From Hypsibius dujardini (lineage: Eukaryota; Tardigrada; Eutardigrada; Parachela; Hypsibiidae), in NCBI GenBank assembly GCA_001579985.1, contig LRSR01004029.1:1-32778 (forward strand): a stretch of 32,778 bases of DNA. Reading direction: 5' to 3'. Within the stretch, counting starts at the first letter, position 1, and each line of letters starts with the position of its first letter. Below the pieces are notes generated by a model that did no database searches, was not told where the DNA came from, and saw only the letters and a program-made list of their open reading frames with translations. The translations under genes were made by a program, and so were the position numbers. Shown here piece by piece: positions 12,188 through 23,057 of this stretch.

Positions 12188-13560
12188 CTTGCCGTTATAA
12201 TCCTTACTTAAAAAAATATGTTAATAGCAAGATTCTAGGCGAGGCTTCTCAGGAATGAAGTCAAGTCACATCCACACTGGCCTGCATGTGGCTTATATAC
12301 TGTATGCCTTGTGAATTCGACGTAGCCAGGGCTGCACAAGCACCTGGCAAGTTGGGATGTGATAGCGCACCCAGTTTGGTTTTGTCTGTGAGTAGCAGCT
12401 ATTTGTTTTACTAAGCGAGCTGGATGTCGATTACAGACCAATAAACGGGCATGCCAATATTCTTGGGGAGCAACTGGATTGTTCTCTGTGAACGTCACAA
12501 TTAATCTCCCTATTGTTGATGTGAACCTTGTCCTGCCTCCGGGATATGATATTAAGATATTGTTCACCCAGTTCATTGTCTTCCCTCCCGAAAAACGCTA
12601 TCCGAAATACGGCGACAATCGATATAACAATTACAGCATGTTTAATGCAGTAAATACCGCTCCATAATAAGTAACATATCAGCTGGTAGCCCTTTTTGGG
12701 CACTGCAGTAAAACGGTAATCAAACGACGTACAGTTTATGTTACTAAAATAATTGCGACTTAGTTTTTTCTAAGCTAGTTTGAAAAGGCCGGAAATGGAG
12801 GACTACTTGTTTGATTTCAATAATATTGTTGAAAAACCGAATTTAAAGACACATACTACGTTGGAAAAGGGCGAGAACGGTGCTCGAAGACCAGTGGTTA
12901 TTCGTTTTAATAATGAAACCATCTTCTTCATTGGAAATTTCACTGCTCTTTTCACTACGTGGTAGAAGTCCCAATGCTGCGAGAGTTTGGAAATGATAAA
13001 AATGCCGTCTTTGCACATTATACCATCATTGTTTGCCAATAATTTAAGTTTAATAAATGGAGCATAATTTGAGCCCACATATTCTGCAACAATTTTGTTA
13101 AAAAAGTAAAAATTCATTTTTTAAAAAATGTAAAACGAACAAGAAACCTTGTGGCTATTTTGATTGATATACCTCGCAATTTTCCCTGTTTTCTTTGGCG
13201 TGCGCGGCATTTATGCCAAATCAAAACTTGCCAGCATTGGGACTTATACCCCTACTATTAGCTGTTGGCTCAGCGGTATGTGCTGTCTTACGCCGGCAAT
13301 GACAAGGGTTATATTCCCGTGCGGATAGTTTTTCCATTTCTCCCACGCCTAAAGCTGCTTTGTCATGCCAAATCATTTAGTGGCAAGAAGGGGATCATTT
13401 TAAGATATATTGACCATTGGTCAACCAAGTGTGGCGCAGTTCAGAACTGTATTTGCTTTTTGAATCGCTCTTTCGAGATCTTTCGACCTGAAATTGGAAC
13501 TGCTTTGGGCAGTGCCAAATAGTAATACCGCCAATATGATATGGTTTTTGGTTACTTTCT
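12188..13560. other. Intergenic AT-rich stretch, nothing firm
   Basis: Several short frames occur on both strands (for example 12795-12965 plus, 13265-13522 plus), but none matches a family I recognise. No promoter, tRNA or repeat structure was seen beyond scattered homopolymers. Confidence 0.4.
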
Positions 13561-13561
13561 T

Positions 13562-13675
13562 AATAGCATAAACGATTTTGAAATAGTATTGAATTAGCAT
13601 CTTTATTTTGGAAGGGTCTTCTGTCCATCTCCCATCCAGGTCCGCCTCCGCGATTAGATGTCGTTCTTTCTGCAA
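13562..13675 (-). pseudogene. Possible LINE-type pre-RT remnant
   Basis: A minus-strand peptide containing LDGRWTEDPSKIK and YYFKIVY resembles the linker that precedes the RT domain in non-LTR retrotransposons, where a G-x-W, an acidic patch and a YF-x-LF motif recur. It is too short for certainty and no RT core follows. Confidence 0.25.
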
Positions 13676-13943
13676 GTCGGTTGAGTCATCAGGGACGTAC
13701 CGTAGTACATTCCTAGTATGTACTATTTTGCTCTTCGCAATTTAATAGATGTTTCGGATATGTCGCTCCCCATTTATTACTATATGCAAACGACAAAATC
13801 TTATCTGTCGAAGAAGTCTCTAACTTGGGGCGACATATCTCGCCGGTAGCTTTTATTTCATGTACATTGATCACGATTTCAAAACGTGAGTGTCTCCTTG
13901 GTGAATTATAGTTTTGCGGGTATAACCAGTTTATTAGAATAAC

Positions 13944-14046
13944 TGTACGCGTCAATTTTCCGTGCAAATATCCATGGAGTTAATTGGTGCAATTTGGGTC
14001 GCGGCGACCAGTGCCGCAATGGCCAGCGCAGAGGCCGGTATAACCA
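13944..14046 (+). repeat. Left direct repeat of the DIRS-order element
   Basis: A 31-bp block beginning TGTACGCGTCAATTTT (13944-13974) and a 36-bp block beginning GTGCCGCAATGGCC (14011-14046) match the right copy almost base for base. They are separated here by a 36-bp segment (13975-14010) that is absent on the right. Confidence 0.85.
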
Positions 14047-14050
14047 TAGA

Positions 14051-14071
14051 ATTTCGTCCAAAGGACGAAAT
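14051..14071. other. Perfect hairpin beside the left repeat
   Basis: Nine-base arms ATTTCGTCC and GGACGAAAT surround an AAA loop, 4 bp inside the left repeat. No copy was seen next to the right repeat. A structural role in the replication of the element is possible. Confidence 0.6.
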
Positions 14072-14399
14072 CTGTTAATAACTGGAGTCGCCGTCCCTCG
14101 TCATCATCACCCCATCCGCACCGGCGCGCGCGCGCGCGGTCACGGTGTGGATTTGTGATTTTATAATCAGTGTGTAGACTTCGGTGTCGAGGCGCCCGGC
14201 GCCGGTTCTGTCAGGAAATCAGTTCGAGTTCTTGTCAAGTTCGCGTCGATTTATTTCTGCTGTCTCCGCGTGTTCAATAGTTTTTCGTTTATCGCGATCA
14301 ACACTCTACATTTCTTCGGTGCACTGATTGATTGATCCATCCATTTCCGCTTAGTGTTAAATAATCTGTTTTGCGAAGAATCTCTCTCCGTCGTGCATC

Positions 14400-15621
14400 A
14401 TGTATCACACACGTGCAGAACTTAACGCTTTGACCAAGGCTCAACTGAAGACCGTCGCGGTTCAGCTGCAGCTCTCGGAGGCCGGAAGTATGACTGCTCT
14501 CATCACGCGCATCATGGACTATTACCAGGCCAACCCCGCGCTGGGAACAATGACGGAAATTGCGGAGGAACTCGGATTCTGACAAAAATCGATTGACCTG
14601 CTAGAATCGAACAATTTTATTACCGGTAAGGACCTTTTGGCGATCGAACCGCCGCGCGTGAAGGAGCTGTTGCTGCCAATGAAGGACTCTCTGAATCTGG
14701 AGAAATTCATCCGGCGTCACACCGCGGAGAAGGCGACGTCGGTAATTTCTCCAAGCGGCACCGCTAACCGACCAGTGGAGCTCGTCGGAGAGGCCGGCCA
14801 GCGACATACCGACTTTCCCATGGTGGCTCACCAACGCGATAACCCAGGTGAGAGCGAAAACTTTTTAGACGATGCCGCGAGCGAGAGGGACGAGGTTAGC
14901 CTAGATTTGCCGCGAGTGGCCCCCGAGTTGCCACGGCCTCACACTTTGATCTGTACACGCGATTTAGAAACCGCGGGAAAACTTGGTCCTCTCGATATTT
15001 CCATGAGTGAATTTTTCGCAGAGTCCTGGCGCTTGGCCCATCGCATGGCAGAGTCAGGGGAGCATGCCGGCACGCTTGCCGAATACTCCGCATATTTCGA
15101 ATAGAATAGAATATATCGCGTACCGTAATTGTGACTATAACGCCGAAGCGGTTCTCCAGTTTGACAATGAATTTCGAAACCGCTCGTTGGCAGAGCATTG
15201 CAATTTGGCTGACAACGACGCACGCCGGGCTATTGCAGACCGGTATTTCCACTCCGCCACCAGGATGAACCGTGCGACTCGTTCTTTTCGCCCCTTTCGG
15301 CCAGCTACTCCGTTCAACCATTACGGCGGACCACGCCCAATCTTCCGCGCCCACATGGGTGCCCCATTCCAGCAGCCCTTTCAGCCGCAATTTCAGTCTA
15401 TGGGACCTCCCTCTTTCCACCAGCAGTTCCAGCAACCATTCGGTGGACATCAACTACGACAACCGACACCCCAACAGGAGGTCTGCTGGCGATGGAATAA
15501 CGGCCCTTCCGAGTATCCGTGCAAGCACATGCACGTCTGTGGTTACTGCCGCAGCACCAAACACAAAGCCATCTCATGTACCCGCAGCAGTGGCGGATAC
15601 CCCGGCGGGCCACCTGCCTAG
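14400..15621 (+). pseudogene. gag-like gene with SAP domain and zinc knuckle, broken
   Basis: The ATG at 14400 opens a SAP-like DNA-binding motif (ALTKAQLKTVAVQLQLSE, then ITRIMDYY). An in-frame TGA at 14580-14582 interrupts it, but the same frame stays open to 15104, so the TGA looks like a point mutation. A frameshift between 15007 and 15104 moves the rest to another frame, which runs to 15621. That last part is rich in Gln, Pro and Phe and contains the Cys/His arrangement CWRWN, then C, then HVCGYC, H and C, seen in DIRS-type gag proteins. The product would package the element's RNA. SAP domains are not universal in such gags. Confidence 0.7.
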
Positions 15622-15740
15622 TCTTCAAAATGCAGTTTTAACCGCGAGTAATTTGTGCGACGCGTTTGAGTACACACCCTTCATAATCCACCCATACTTG
15701 ACCGTACATTCATCACTCACAAAATCATTCAGAACATGGT

Positions 15741-17349
15741 ATGAATAGTGCTATTGATAGTGCATTCATTTTAAACGGCATTTCCGCGGGATTTTATATA
15801 GTGCCGGACATTAGCTTAGTCGCTTCAACAGACTGCGCTAACTACAGTAGCGCTCTTGATCCATTTATGAAGCCAAAATTGGACGCACTTTTTCGTGAAG
15901 AGATTAAACTAGGCACAAAGCCTAGAAAAGCCTATTCGCGTGCATGCTATCGGCGCTGTAACAAAGAAAGATTCAAATGAACCACGCCCTATTACCGATT
16001 GTAGTCGACCTTATTGCGACGCGCTGAACTTATATGTACCTGTTGAAAAAATTAGTTTTGAAACAATAGACGACGCGGTGAGTCTCAGTTTTCCAGGATG
16101 TTTTTATTCTATTATCGATATTAAATCTGCGTACCGCTGGGTCCCTATTTGTCCGGAGCATTGGAAACTACAAGGATTTCGGTAGAAGTTTGACGGCGAC
16201 ATGGAAGAAAAGTTCTACATCGATCATTACCTTTGTTTCAACCTAGCTTGTGCACCGTCTATTTTTCATAGAATATCTCAAGCCATTGTGCGTTATTTGC
16301 GAGGATGTGGAATTCGGACTGTGGGATATATTGATGATTTTTTGGTTGTGTCCGATAGTCTTGAGGGCTGTTTTCAAAGTCAATTATTTGTAATACGCGT
16401 TTTAATATCCCTTGGTTTTTCGATTAATTGGTCCAAATTAATTAACCCCAGTTGCCGCGTAAAATTTCTTGGGTTAATTTTAGATTCAAACCTACAGTGT
16501 ATAGAGTTACCGCGAGAGAAAGTTGAAAAACTGAAAATAATCGCACAATCCCATTTGCATAACAATAAAATTACTAAACGCGACCTTCAAGTTATGATAG
16601 GCCATATGTGTTTCGTATCAAAAGCCATTTATGGGGCGCGCCCCTTTACTCGTATTGACACGTGCAACTCACTCAAACGCCCTACTCACCGACTTCGAAT
16701 AACCACTCTGCTACGTAAGGAGCTGAAGTGGTGGATCAACCTTGCCAAGACTTTTAATGGGTTATGTCCATGCTCAATGGGCCGATCAAGAAAAACTTTT
16801 GTCATAAGAAGCGACGCGTCGTTTTATGGATTTGGTGCCGTGCATAACGCCAATTGGCTAGCCGGTAGTTGAGACGGCTCTGTCCCGGCCTTCTCTGATA
16901 AGCGTTTTCACCAGAATTGGGTAGACACACCATCCCTGGCCGCGTCGTTCGAGCATAATATTAATTTTTTAGAGCTCGTTGCTGCGATTATTCCCATTCT
17001 TGTCTGGGCTCCGCTTTTCCGAGGCGGCAAAGTTGTGATCGAGTCAGATAATAACGCAACGGTTAGTTTTATCAAACGCGGTACAACAAAAAATTTGGAC
17101 GCGATTAAGTGGCTCAAGCTCGTTTTTGACGCATCCCTAGAATACGATTTTCGTTTTACCGCGAGACACGTAGCTGGTACGTTGAATATTGAAGCAGACG
17201 CACTGAGTCGTGTAGCAGAATCAGCGAGTCATGAAACGCGTTTCCTGGATTCTTTTCTCTTTCGGTTTCCTGGCCCATTTTTACCGGTCTCTCGTTTCAG
17301 CTACCCGCTTAAAAGCACTCCGGACACGGTTATCCGAACTGACACATAA
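15741..17349 (+). pseudogene. Reverse transcriptase-RNase H of the DIRS-order element, broken
   Basis: The N-terminal part is in one frame (15741-15980). After a frameshift, the remainder shares a second frame from 15940 to 17349, interrupted by TAG at 16183-16185 and TGA at 16870-16872. Both stops fall where a tryptophan codon would fit. RT motifs include DIKSAYR and the catalytic YIDDF (near 16330). RNase H follows with FVIRSDAS, FLELVAAI, ESDNNA and HVAGTLNIEADALSR, which contain the expected acidic and His/Asp positions. The enzyme would copy the element RNA. The copy is dead but recent enough to be easily read. Confidence 0.82.
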
Positions 17350-18808
17350 AAGTATGGCCGATACGTCTAGAAAAACTCGCGACTCACAGTGGAACCGCTA
17401 TTTGATCTTTTGCCGTCATTTTAATTTCAAAGCATTACCCGCGACAACTGAGAATATTTGCCTTTTTATGGGGAAGATTTATCTCATAAATCTGGTTATA
17501 ACACGGCGGACTTTCTCTGGTGAGCTGATTTTGGCGGGCTGCCTCAAAATTGCCCACGCGACAAGTTTGTCCAGTGTGTGAAATATAGCCCACCCGACAA
17601 GTTCGCCCAGCGGCCAGTTTTCTCCCTCTCATCTGGAAAGCCCAACCTACAACTCTCAACTCGCCTGCTTAGTCTCTCTCCAGTTAATCTTTACGACGGG
17701 TTAACCCAGCGACCGGATTGGGCGCAAAACTGTCTCTCCCTCTCTAGTTTCACTTTCCATACCTCTCCGTATTTTGGAAGTATATGAGGCAAGGTCTGCC
17801 ACCTTTAGAGATGTCAGTTCCCTCTCAGCAACAAACAGTTCTAACATTTTTTTTCTTTTTTTTTCTTCTTCTATTGGTTTTGGCCGTCTTCGACGACCGT
17901 GTTCCCCTTCGGCGTTCGCAATGCCAAAAGGAATAAAACCTTTACTCCCCCCTGAAATGGGTTCTCGTGTTTGAATAAGTGCCAAGAGACCCGGAAGTGT
18001 TATCGCGCATCTCTCAGAACGACTAGAATACGCGTCAGTTCTAAATTACGTGCATGCCTTAAGCACACTCCATTTCTCTCACAATATACCGGCTCCTGAT
18101 CTCGGTCATTTTTCGATAAGACGCGCCCTTGCCGGTCAGAAACGTATCCGCGAGGAAACTCCTAATCAAAAATTGGCGATTACTTTTGAGCATTTGCATA
18201 TCCTAAAGAGGAATTTAAATCTTGTCCCGCGAGAGTTTCGAGATTCGTTCTGGGCCGCGTGTCTGACAGCTTTCTTTTCCTTTTTGCGTAGATCAAACCT
18301 GTTTTTCTCTGCAACTAACGAATTTCATTTGAGGCGTTCTGACGTACGCGTAGTTGCAAATGGTTGTATACTTAAGATACGAGTACTAAAAACCGCGAAG
18401 TCCAGAAATTCGTTTATTGAAATTCCAATACCATTACTGGCGAACAGTGTCTTTTGCCCCACTACCGCAATTGTTAACTTGTTAAAACTGAATTCTTGTG
18501 GCGGCGTGGCGCTTTTCTCCTCTCGCGTGCATGGGAAACCCTGTGCCCTTACAGCCGCGCGTTTCACTGAATATTTGAGGATCTGTTTGAGAACTGGGCA
18601 GGTAAAATCACCCAATTCCTACTCGATCCACTCGTTTCGTCGCGGGGCCGCGACAGCAGCTTCTAATATTGGTATTTCAGTAGATTCAATTAAGGCACAG
18701 GGTAACTGGAGAAGCTACTGTTATACCCGTTATATTGTCCGCGACATAGAACTGCGTACCTCTTTCGCGAATAGTCTCGGTCGCGCCCTGTCCACGTTTC
18801 ATGCTTAG
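17231..18808 (+). pseudogene. Tyrosine recombinase of the DIRS-order element, split by an insertion
   Basis: The N-terminal core-binding part is readable to about 17476 (TRKTRDSQWNRYLIFC-type sequence, then ENICLFMGK). The catalytic part resumes at about 17993 and runs to the stop at 18806-18808. Active-site residues are visible: the first Arg in FLRRSNL, the HxxR box in IHSFRRGAA, and the nucleophile Tyr in the SYCYTRYI region. A 516-bp foreign segment separates the halves, and a one-base shift also exists at the junction. It would have circularised and integrated the element. Confidence 0.82.
17477..17992. mobile_element. 516-bp insertion inside the recombinase gene
   Basis: GGAAG occurs at 17472-17476 and again at 17993-17997, bracketing sequence that has no counterpart in a recombinase. 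This fits a 5-bp target duplication. The insert has a long T/C tract near 17847-17873 and two near-identical 23-bp words (17552-17574 and 17588-17610, period 36). No transposase is encoded and no terminal inverted repeat was found by eye. A non-autonomous element or SINE-like copy is possible. Confidence 0.5.
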
Positions 18809-18970
18809 TTATCTTTGGGGTAATTTGGAGGGTAAATGGCCCGCTTTGCGGCCGTTCCCGCCACGTGGCGTCACGTTCGCCCTTGGGTTTCATGCATTTC
18901 AGACATAAAACCAATACCCCATGACCACGTTCCTTTCCTCGCACTGTGCCTCACCAGAGAAAGAAGTTAT

Positions 18971-19037
18971 TGTACGCGTCAATTTTCCGTGCAAATATCC
19001 AGTGCCGCAATGGCCAGCGCAGAGGCCGGCATAACCA
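18971..19037 (+). repeat. Right direct repeat of the DIRS-order element
   Basis: The 31-bp and 36-bp blocks of the left copy are fused here without the 36-bp spacer, with a single T/C mismatch near the end. The fusion point lies at 19001/19002. Confidence 0.85.
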
Positions 19038-19595
19038 GTGCCTAGCACAGCGCCTTCAATGTCTCGAGGATCTTAACAGTTCGCAACCACAACAAGTGGG
19101 CCCTGAGGAGCGAAAGATGTTACACCTATTCGGGCTACATTAATTCCCCACCACGTTTGGCCGAGACATGAGAAGTCATGCCGATGCACAAAACTGGACA
19201 CACTTATAGCTCATGGGTTCGTTCAGGGGCTCGCTTAGAGTCATTTTACAAGTCGTTACCAGGACCCCTCATGGTAGGACCAGGGGGTGAGCAAAGGGGA
19301 AATGCATTCTTTTCAAGATTTAGCCCAAATGCGGTTCCTTGTCCTACAGTCAACGACAAGATTAAGTGCACTGGGGGTCCGGGGAATGGGCAAAAGGGGC
19401 GGGACAGAGGGTGGTTTTCAAACAATCGAACAATCAACCACCTGACCTGCAGCGGTTGCTTTATTCTTGCTTTTTTTCATTTCAAATATGATTTTTCAGA
19501 GTGAATTTAAATTTAAAATGCACTATCCGCTATCTCGATTTTTTAGAAACGATGAATTATTTTAAAATCTGCGTGGATTTGACATTTTTACTGTC
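19038..19595. other. Flank between DIRS element and Tc1 remnant
   Basis: Nothing recognisable as a gene. One long plus frame at 19178-19504 starts with ATG after other sequence but shows no domain pattern. The first part may include the outer repeat of the DIRS-order element. Confidence 0.35.
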
Positions 19596-19944
19596 ATGCC
19601 TCGAGTGGAGTCTCTTGATCCCCGACATAGCCTGAGCTGTTTTTGGACTGAAGAGCAAATCTACTGACTAGACAGAAATCGGCTGGATCTTCGGGAAAGC
19701 TCCACACTGGGCAAGGAATATCTGGAATGCACTTGACGTTGAGACTAGTGAGCGCAACGTGGTGAAAAAGAGAGGAGGCCTTCGGAAGACCGATTCAATT
19801 GACGACAATCTGGTTAATCGACTGATAACCGATAATCGAAATGCAACGGAAAAGTGGATTCGGAATGTCCTTTCGTGCTGTGAGACAGTCCAGCTGAATA
19901 TTCATAGCGTAGAACGGATGGTCTTTCGGTTGAATTCCCGGTAG
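19596..19944 (+). pseudogene. Tc1/mariner transposase, N-terminal remnant
   Basis: From an ATG at 19596 (MPRVESLDPRHSLSC) three frames contribute pieces of a transposase N terminus. The clearest piece is KKRGGLRKTDSIDD at 19759 onward, equivalent to the GRPRKT linker between the two DNA-binding helix-turn-helix units of Tc1-type enzymes. It is followed by a T-x-x-x-I helix region. Stops and shifts make it dead. The catalytic half appears 1.1 kb downstream at 21095-21614. Confidence 0.5.
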
Positions 19945-20225
19945 ACTGCGGCGATCAGTTTCGAAATCTAAAACAGTGCCCAGATGAGTTTAAGCGCGTT
20001 AAACATCAGCAACTAGAAGAAATACAAAACAATCACCTTTGGGTACTCCGATGGTCGTCGGTTGATAAAGATGAACTGCCGCTCGTTGTTGTTGCGACTG
20101 GAGCCGTGTTCACAGTCAGAGATCCAGCCGGCAATAGTGTAGACACTGCTCCTGTTTTCCTGACTCACATTGTACTCCTCCAGAAGGTCTGCATCTGGTG
20201 CGGTCATTTTCAGATTCTTCAACTT
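19885..20225 (-). pseudogene. PMS2-like MutL homologue fragment, two exons
   Basis: The exon 20225-20037 (63 codons, flanked by an AG acceptor after a T tract and a GTGATT donor) contains EYNVSQENRSSVYTIAGWIS and ERQFIFINRRP. The latter is the signature of the MutL/PMS2 transducer domain of DNA mismatch repair. After a 69-bp intron a second exon begins at 19967 (ISKLIAAVYREFNR), as expected for PMS2, but then meets a stop. A shifted frame continues with HPFYAMNIQLD until about 19885. A possible earlier scrap lies on the same strand near 20425-20510 (NPGTM and VERRQDVSYNLK in different frames). The ATP-binding N terminus and the endonuclease C terminus are missing. It looks like a captured or stranded gene fragment; a live gene with remote exons is not excluded. 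Confidence 0.6.
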
Positions 20226-20559
20226 CTAAAAAAAACGACATTAACTCAACAACAACAAATGAGACAGTCCAGCGGCGGTTGTTGGTGCTAAGATGGCACG
20301 GAGCCAAGGTAAAGGTTTCATGACGTTGTACTCTCGATGGGTAATCAATTATTGATTGATTACTTGCTTAGGATTTCTTTGTTTTTGATTGCGGTTGATT
20401 GGTTGATAAGTTCAGTTTTATTCCTTTAAGGTTGTACGAGACGTCTTGACGCCTCTCCACAAGGAAAACTGCGTCCCATAGTGCCAGGATTGCCAACGGG
20501 AGATGATTCTGCAGCCCGAGTTGCTGAAGAAGGATTGGGGCTGCGGGAAGGATAGTAGG

Positions 20560-21060
20560 TCTCTTAAGTAGTAGGTTGGCAGGTTAAATGGTCTCTTTGC
20601 ACATTTTTTGTGGCATATATGCGGCTGTTTTTCTTTTCTTTCGACCTAGGCTATTCGTTGGCGGACGACCGGTTGGTTTACTGCCCTGTGCGAACTCCCT
20701 CGTTTTCTTGCTCCAATGATGTTTTGTGTGTAGATTCCTCTAAAAAAAGGCGAATCACCTGTTGGACCACGCCCAACAAGTCCCCATATCCAATCATTAT
20801 AGCTCTTTAACTCACTAGTACCTTGCTAAGTGAGTAAGTCTGTCTACCCTAGTAACCCTATTCTGCTGCTACAGCTGATTACTTGTACGTAATTGTGAAG
20901 TATGTGCTGTTTACTATCACTTCTATAGTTAACACTTTACTATATAATCATATGTTCTATTAGTTCTAGGGACAGTTGTATATCTTCTTTCCTTTCTTCC
21001 AGTTCTCATTCTCTACATATCTATACTTTCAGTCTAATAAACTTGTTATCTATCAAACTT
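20560..21060. other. Interval between MutL fragment and Tc1 C-terminal remnant
   Basis: No gene recognised. The right part (20,810-21,050) is AT-rich with TATA-like words but no matching reading frame. Confidence 0.35.
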
Positions 21061-21094
21061 CCTGTTGATAGACCTAACACACCATACGACCCGG

Positions 21095-21614
21095 TGTTGC
21101 AGGTGAAAGGAGGATACAGGCTGCTTCATGTTGTGGGCAATGATTTCCCGGGAAGGTCCTGTCTGCTTGTTCCCTGCACGGGTCATGTTTCTGGACTGGA
21201 GCACTGGTGTTAGATTAAGACGATGAACAGTATGCACTATCGGGATATTATTTAGGAGCATGTTATGCTTTATTTTGAACGAACTGCCCGGGATGTGGAT
21301 TACGTTTTCCAGCAGGATGACGCCGGAATCCACACCGCAAAAAATCCTCAGTGATTTTTTCCAGCAAGAGGGAGTATCGGTTGCACCCCGGGTGAGCTGT
21401 TCACCGGATCTGAGCATCATTGAAAATGTCTGGAGTTTAATTAAGAAGGACATCTCGACCATCGCAATTGATAACATGGAGAAATTATTTTCTGCTGTAC
21501 AAGCTTTCAAGAATCAAGAATTGCACACCGGAGCCTTGCGAAAGTTTGTATGAGAGCTTACTGGACCAGTTGGCTGCGGTGATTGCGGCTGAAAGTTTTC
21601 GGACAAAGTATTGA
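21095..21614 (+). pseudogene. Tc1/mariner transposase, catalytic-domain remnant
   Basis: Scattered over three frames are landmarks of the DDE domain: MHYRDI, then VFQQDDAGIHTAKN with the second catalytic Asp, then FFQQEGVS, and CSPDLSIIENVWSLIKKDI with the third acidic residue (Glu of IENVW). The reading ends at TGA 21612-21614 after a further shift near 21549. The first catalytic Asp region near 21,100-21,200 is badly decayed. With the fragment at 19596-19944 this makes one transposase split by about 1.1 kb. Confidence 0.7.
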
Positions 21615-21728
21615 GTGATTGCTTGATTGTGTTGACTGTTCCGTTTTGTTGTTCCTGTTTTTCGGTCTAAACCGGCTTTCATTGATTGTTTTATTGTTAA
21701 AGCCGAGCGAGCGAGGCCGTGTTCTAAG

Positions 21729-22695
21729 TTGACCCCACTACCCCACAGCGAACAACAAGCAATTTCCCCACGTGACCACGTCTGGGCTGGATTCATCAAT
21801 GCGCATTTTGGCTATTACAAGAATAAAAATTCTCACTATTTCGATCTGATTCACGACGATTTGGCCTATCTCTACTGTGTAACTGACATGGCCCAAACCG
21901 AACGAATAATTGTTCTTTTTCACCACAATCGAATCCTGGCCGCTAGTGAATTTGGCTTACCGGACTGTCACGCAGTACGTGCCGCCTCCTCCTCTAGTCT
22001 AATGAATAATGTCTGCCGATTTATGTTAAGTTTGGCGTAAAAACTGAACGCTGTGGTCAACAACCTGATTGGGGCAATCGCACTATCGAACTGGACCGCA
22101 AAACATTACGTAATCATTTACCTTGTTTCTGGAAAGGTTAAATTGTCAATTTTGACAGAAATTGGTACGAGTATTGCAGTTTTGTTGGCAACTCATTGCG
22201 CCGACAAATCATCAGGAAACAGTACAACTACTTTCTCAATTTGATACCGAAGTGAATCGTGCTGAAAATTATTTGGGTAGAATAGCTGATTCTGATCATC
22301 GCAAATTATATTCCATGTCGGGAGAGCTCAGCGGTTTACTGGAAACCAATCAGGTGATCACGGTTCATGAGTTTATTGAAACTACAAAGACTGACGTGTC
22401 TGCCCCTCCTACCCTAACCTTGTTTCAGTAAGTCAAATACGCTACGACTGGCTTGGTCTCTTTTATTACACTGCTTGGCCATGTCTACTGTTGCTGCACT
22501 TGGACTCGCTGCTGTCGCTCCAAACTGGTTCTGCTTCGTTTCTTAACGTCTCGCCGCTCTCGTGGTCGTTACCAATCTGCTGCTCAAAGTATTGATGAAC
22601 CTACCGAACATGAGGTCGTTTGCTTTATTGAAGTTATTCCTTTGACTTCCTTTACTCAACCTGCTGTCATGATTTTTCAACGTCACCGGTTACAG
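21729..22695 (+). pseudogene. Decayed membrane-protein-like frame, unrecognised
   Basis: Coding-like sequence continues over nearly 1 kb but hops among frames: 21729-22040, then another frame to about 22134 and on to 22245, then a third from 22162 to 22431 and, after a TAG, 22435-22695. The middle contains spaced cysteines and tryptophans (CGQQPDWGNRT; NWYEYCSF) as in a secreted ectodomain. The last part has a hydrophobic span followed by Cys and basic residues (LLGHVYCCCTW, then RRSRGR), resembling a membrane anchor with a cytoplasmic tail. An envelope-type protein of a retroelement is one possibility; a dead host receptor is another. I cannot name it. Confidence 0.35.
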
Positions 22696-23057
22696 TAAAA
22701 TATCTTCAGTGCCAGGCCGCTCTCACTTTTTTGATGAGTCAACGGACGAGGTCATCACCCATCACGTCAATCCGCTTCATCGGCCATCTAGATTTCGTTC
22801 TTTTCTATCGCCGCGCCCTGTATCAACATTAGCAATTACTCCTTTGAACACCCGCCCAATCATGTCTCCCCGACCGCACTTTACTGTTATGAAATTGGTA
22901 CCGTCTTGTGTATCTTGCCCGATTTCCGTGATGGGTTTAAGTTATCGTATATCTATCATTTTGTGCTTGGCTTCTCCCTTTTAATTAACCGCTTGGGTGT
23001 ATTGTATTGTGTTTTCAACTTAACCGCTGACAGTTCAACCCACATTAAAATATAATT

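Larger units (their letters stand above)
13944..19037 (+). mobile_element. DIRS-order tyrosine-recombinase retrotransposon, inactive
   Basis: Between two copies of a terminal direct repeat lie, in order, a gag-like region, RT-RNase H and a tyrosine recombinase, all on the plus strand. This is the DIRS/Ngaro/PAT class, which integrates through a recombinase rather than an integrase. Direct rather than inverted terminal repeats point to a Ngaro- or PAT-like member, and no methyltransferase domain was seen. The element spans about 5.1 kb. It carries at least three in-frame stops, two frameshifts and a secondary insertion, so it cannot move on its own. Confidence 0.8.

Noticed and set aside
14896-15453. 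185-aa minus frame in the DIRS-order element
   Set aside because: It is antisense to the gag frames, which contain the SAP and zinc-knuckle patterns.
17552-17610. Two 23-bp repeats with 36-bp period as a CRISPR array
   Set aside because: Only two imperfect copies with a 13-bp spacer in eukaryotic DNA; no cas genes.
19960-20050. Continuation of the Tc1 transposase (FKRVKHQQLEEIQNN) through the MutL intron
   Set aside because: The resemblance is weak and coincides with a well-bounded MutL intron. One of the two readings is chance and I could not decide further.
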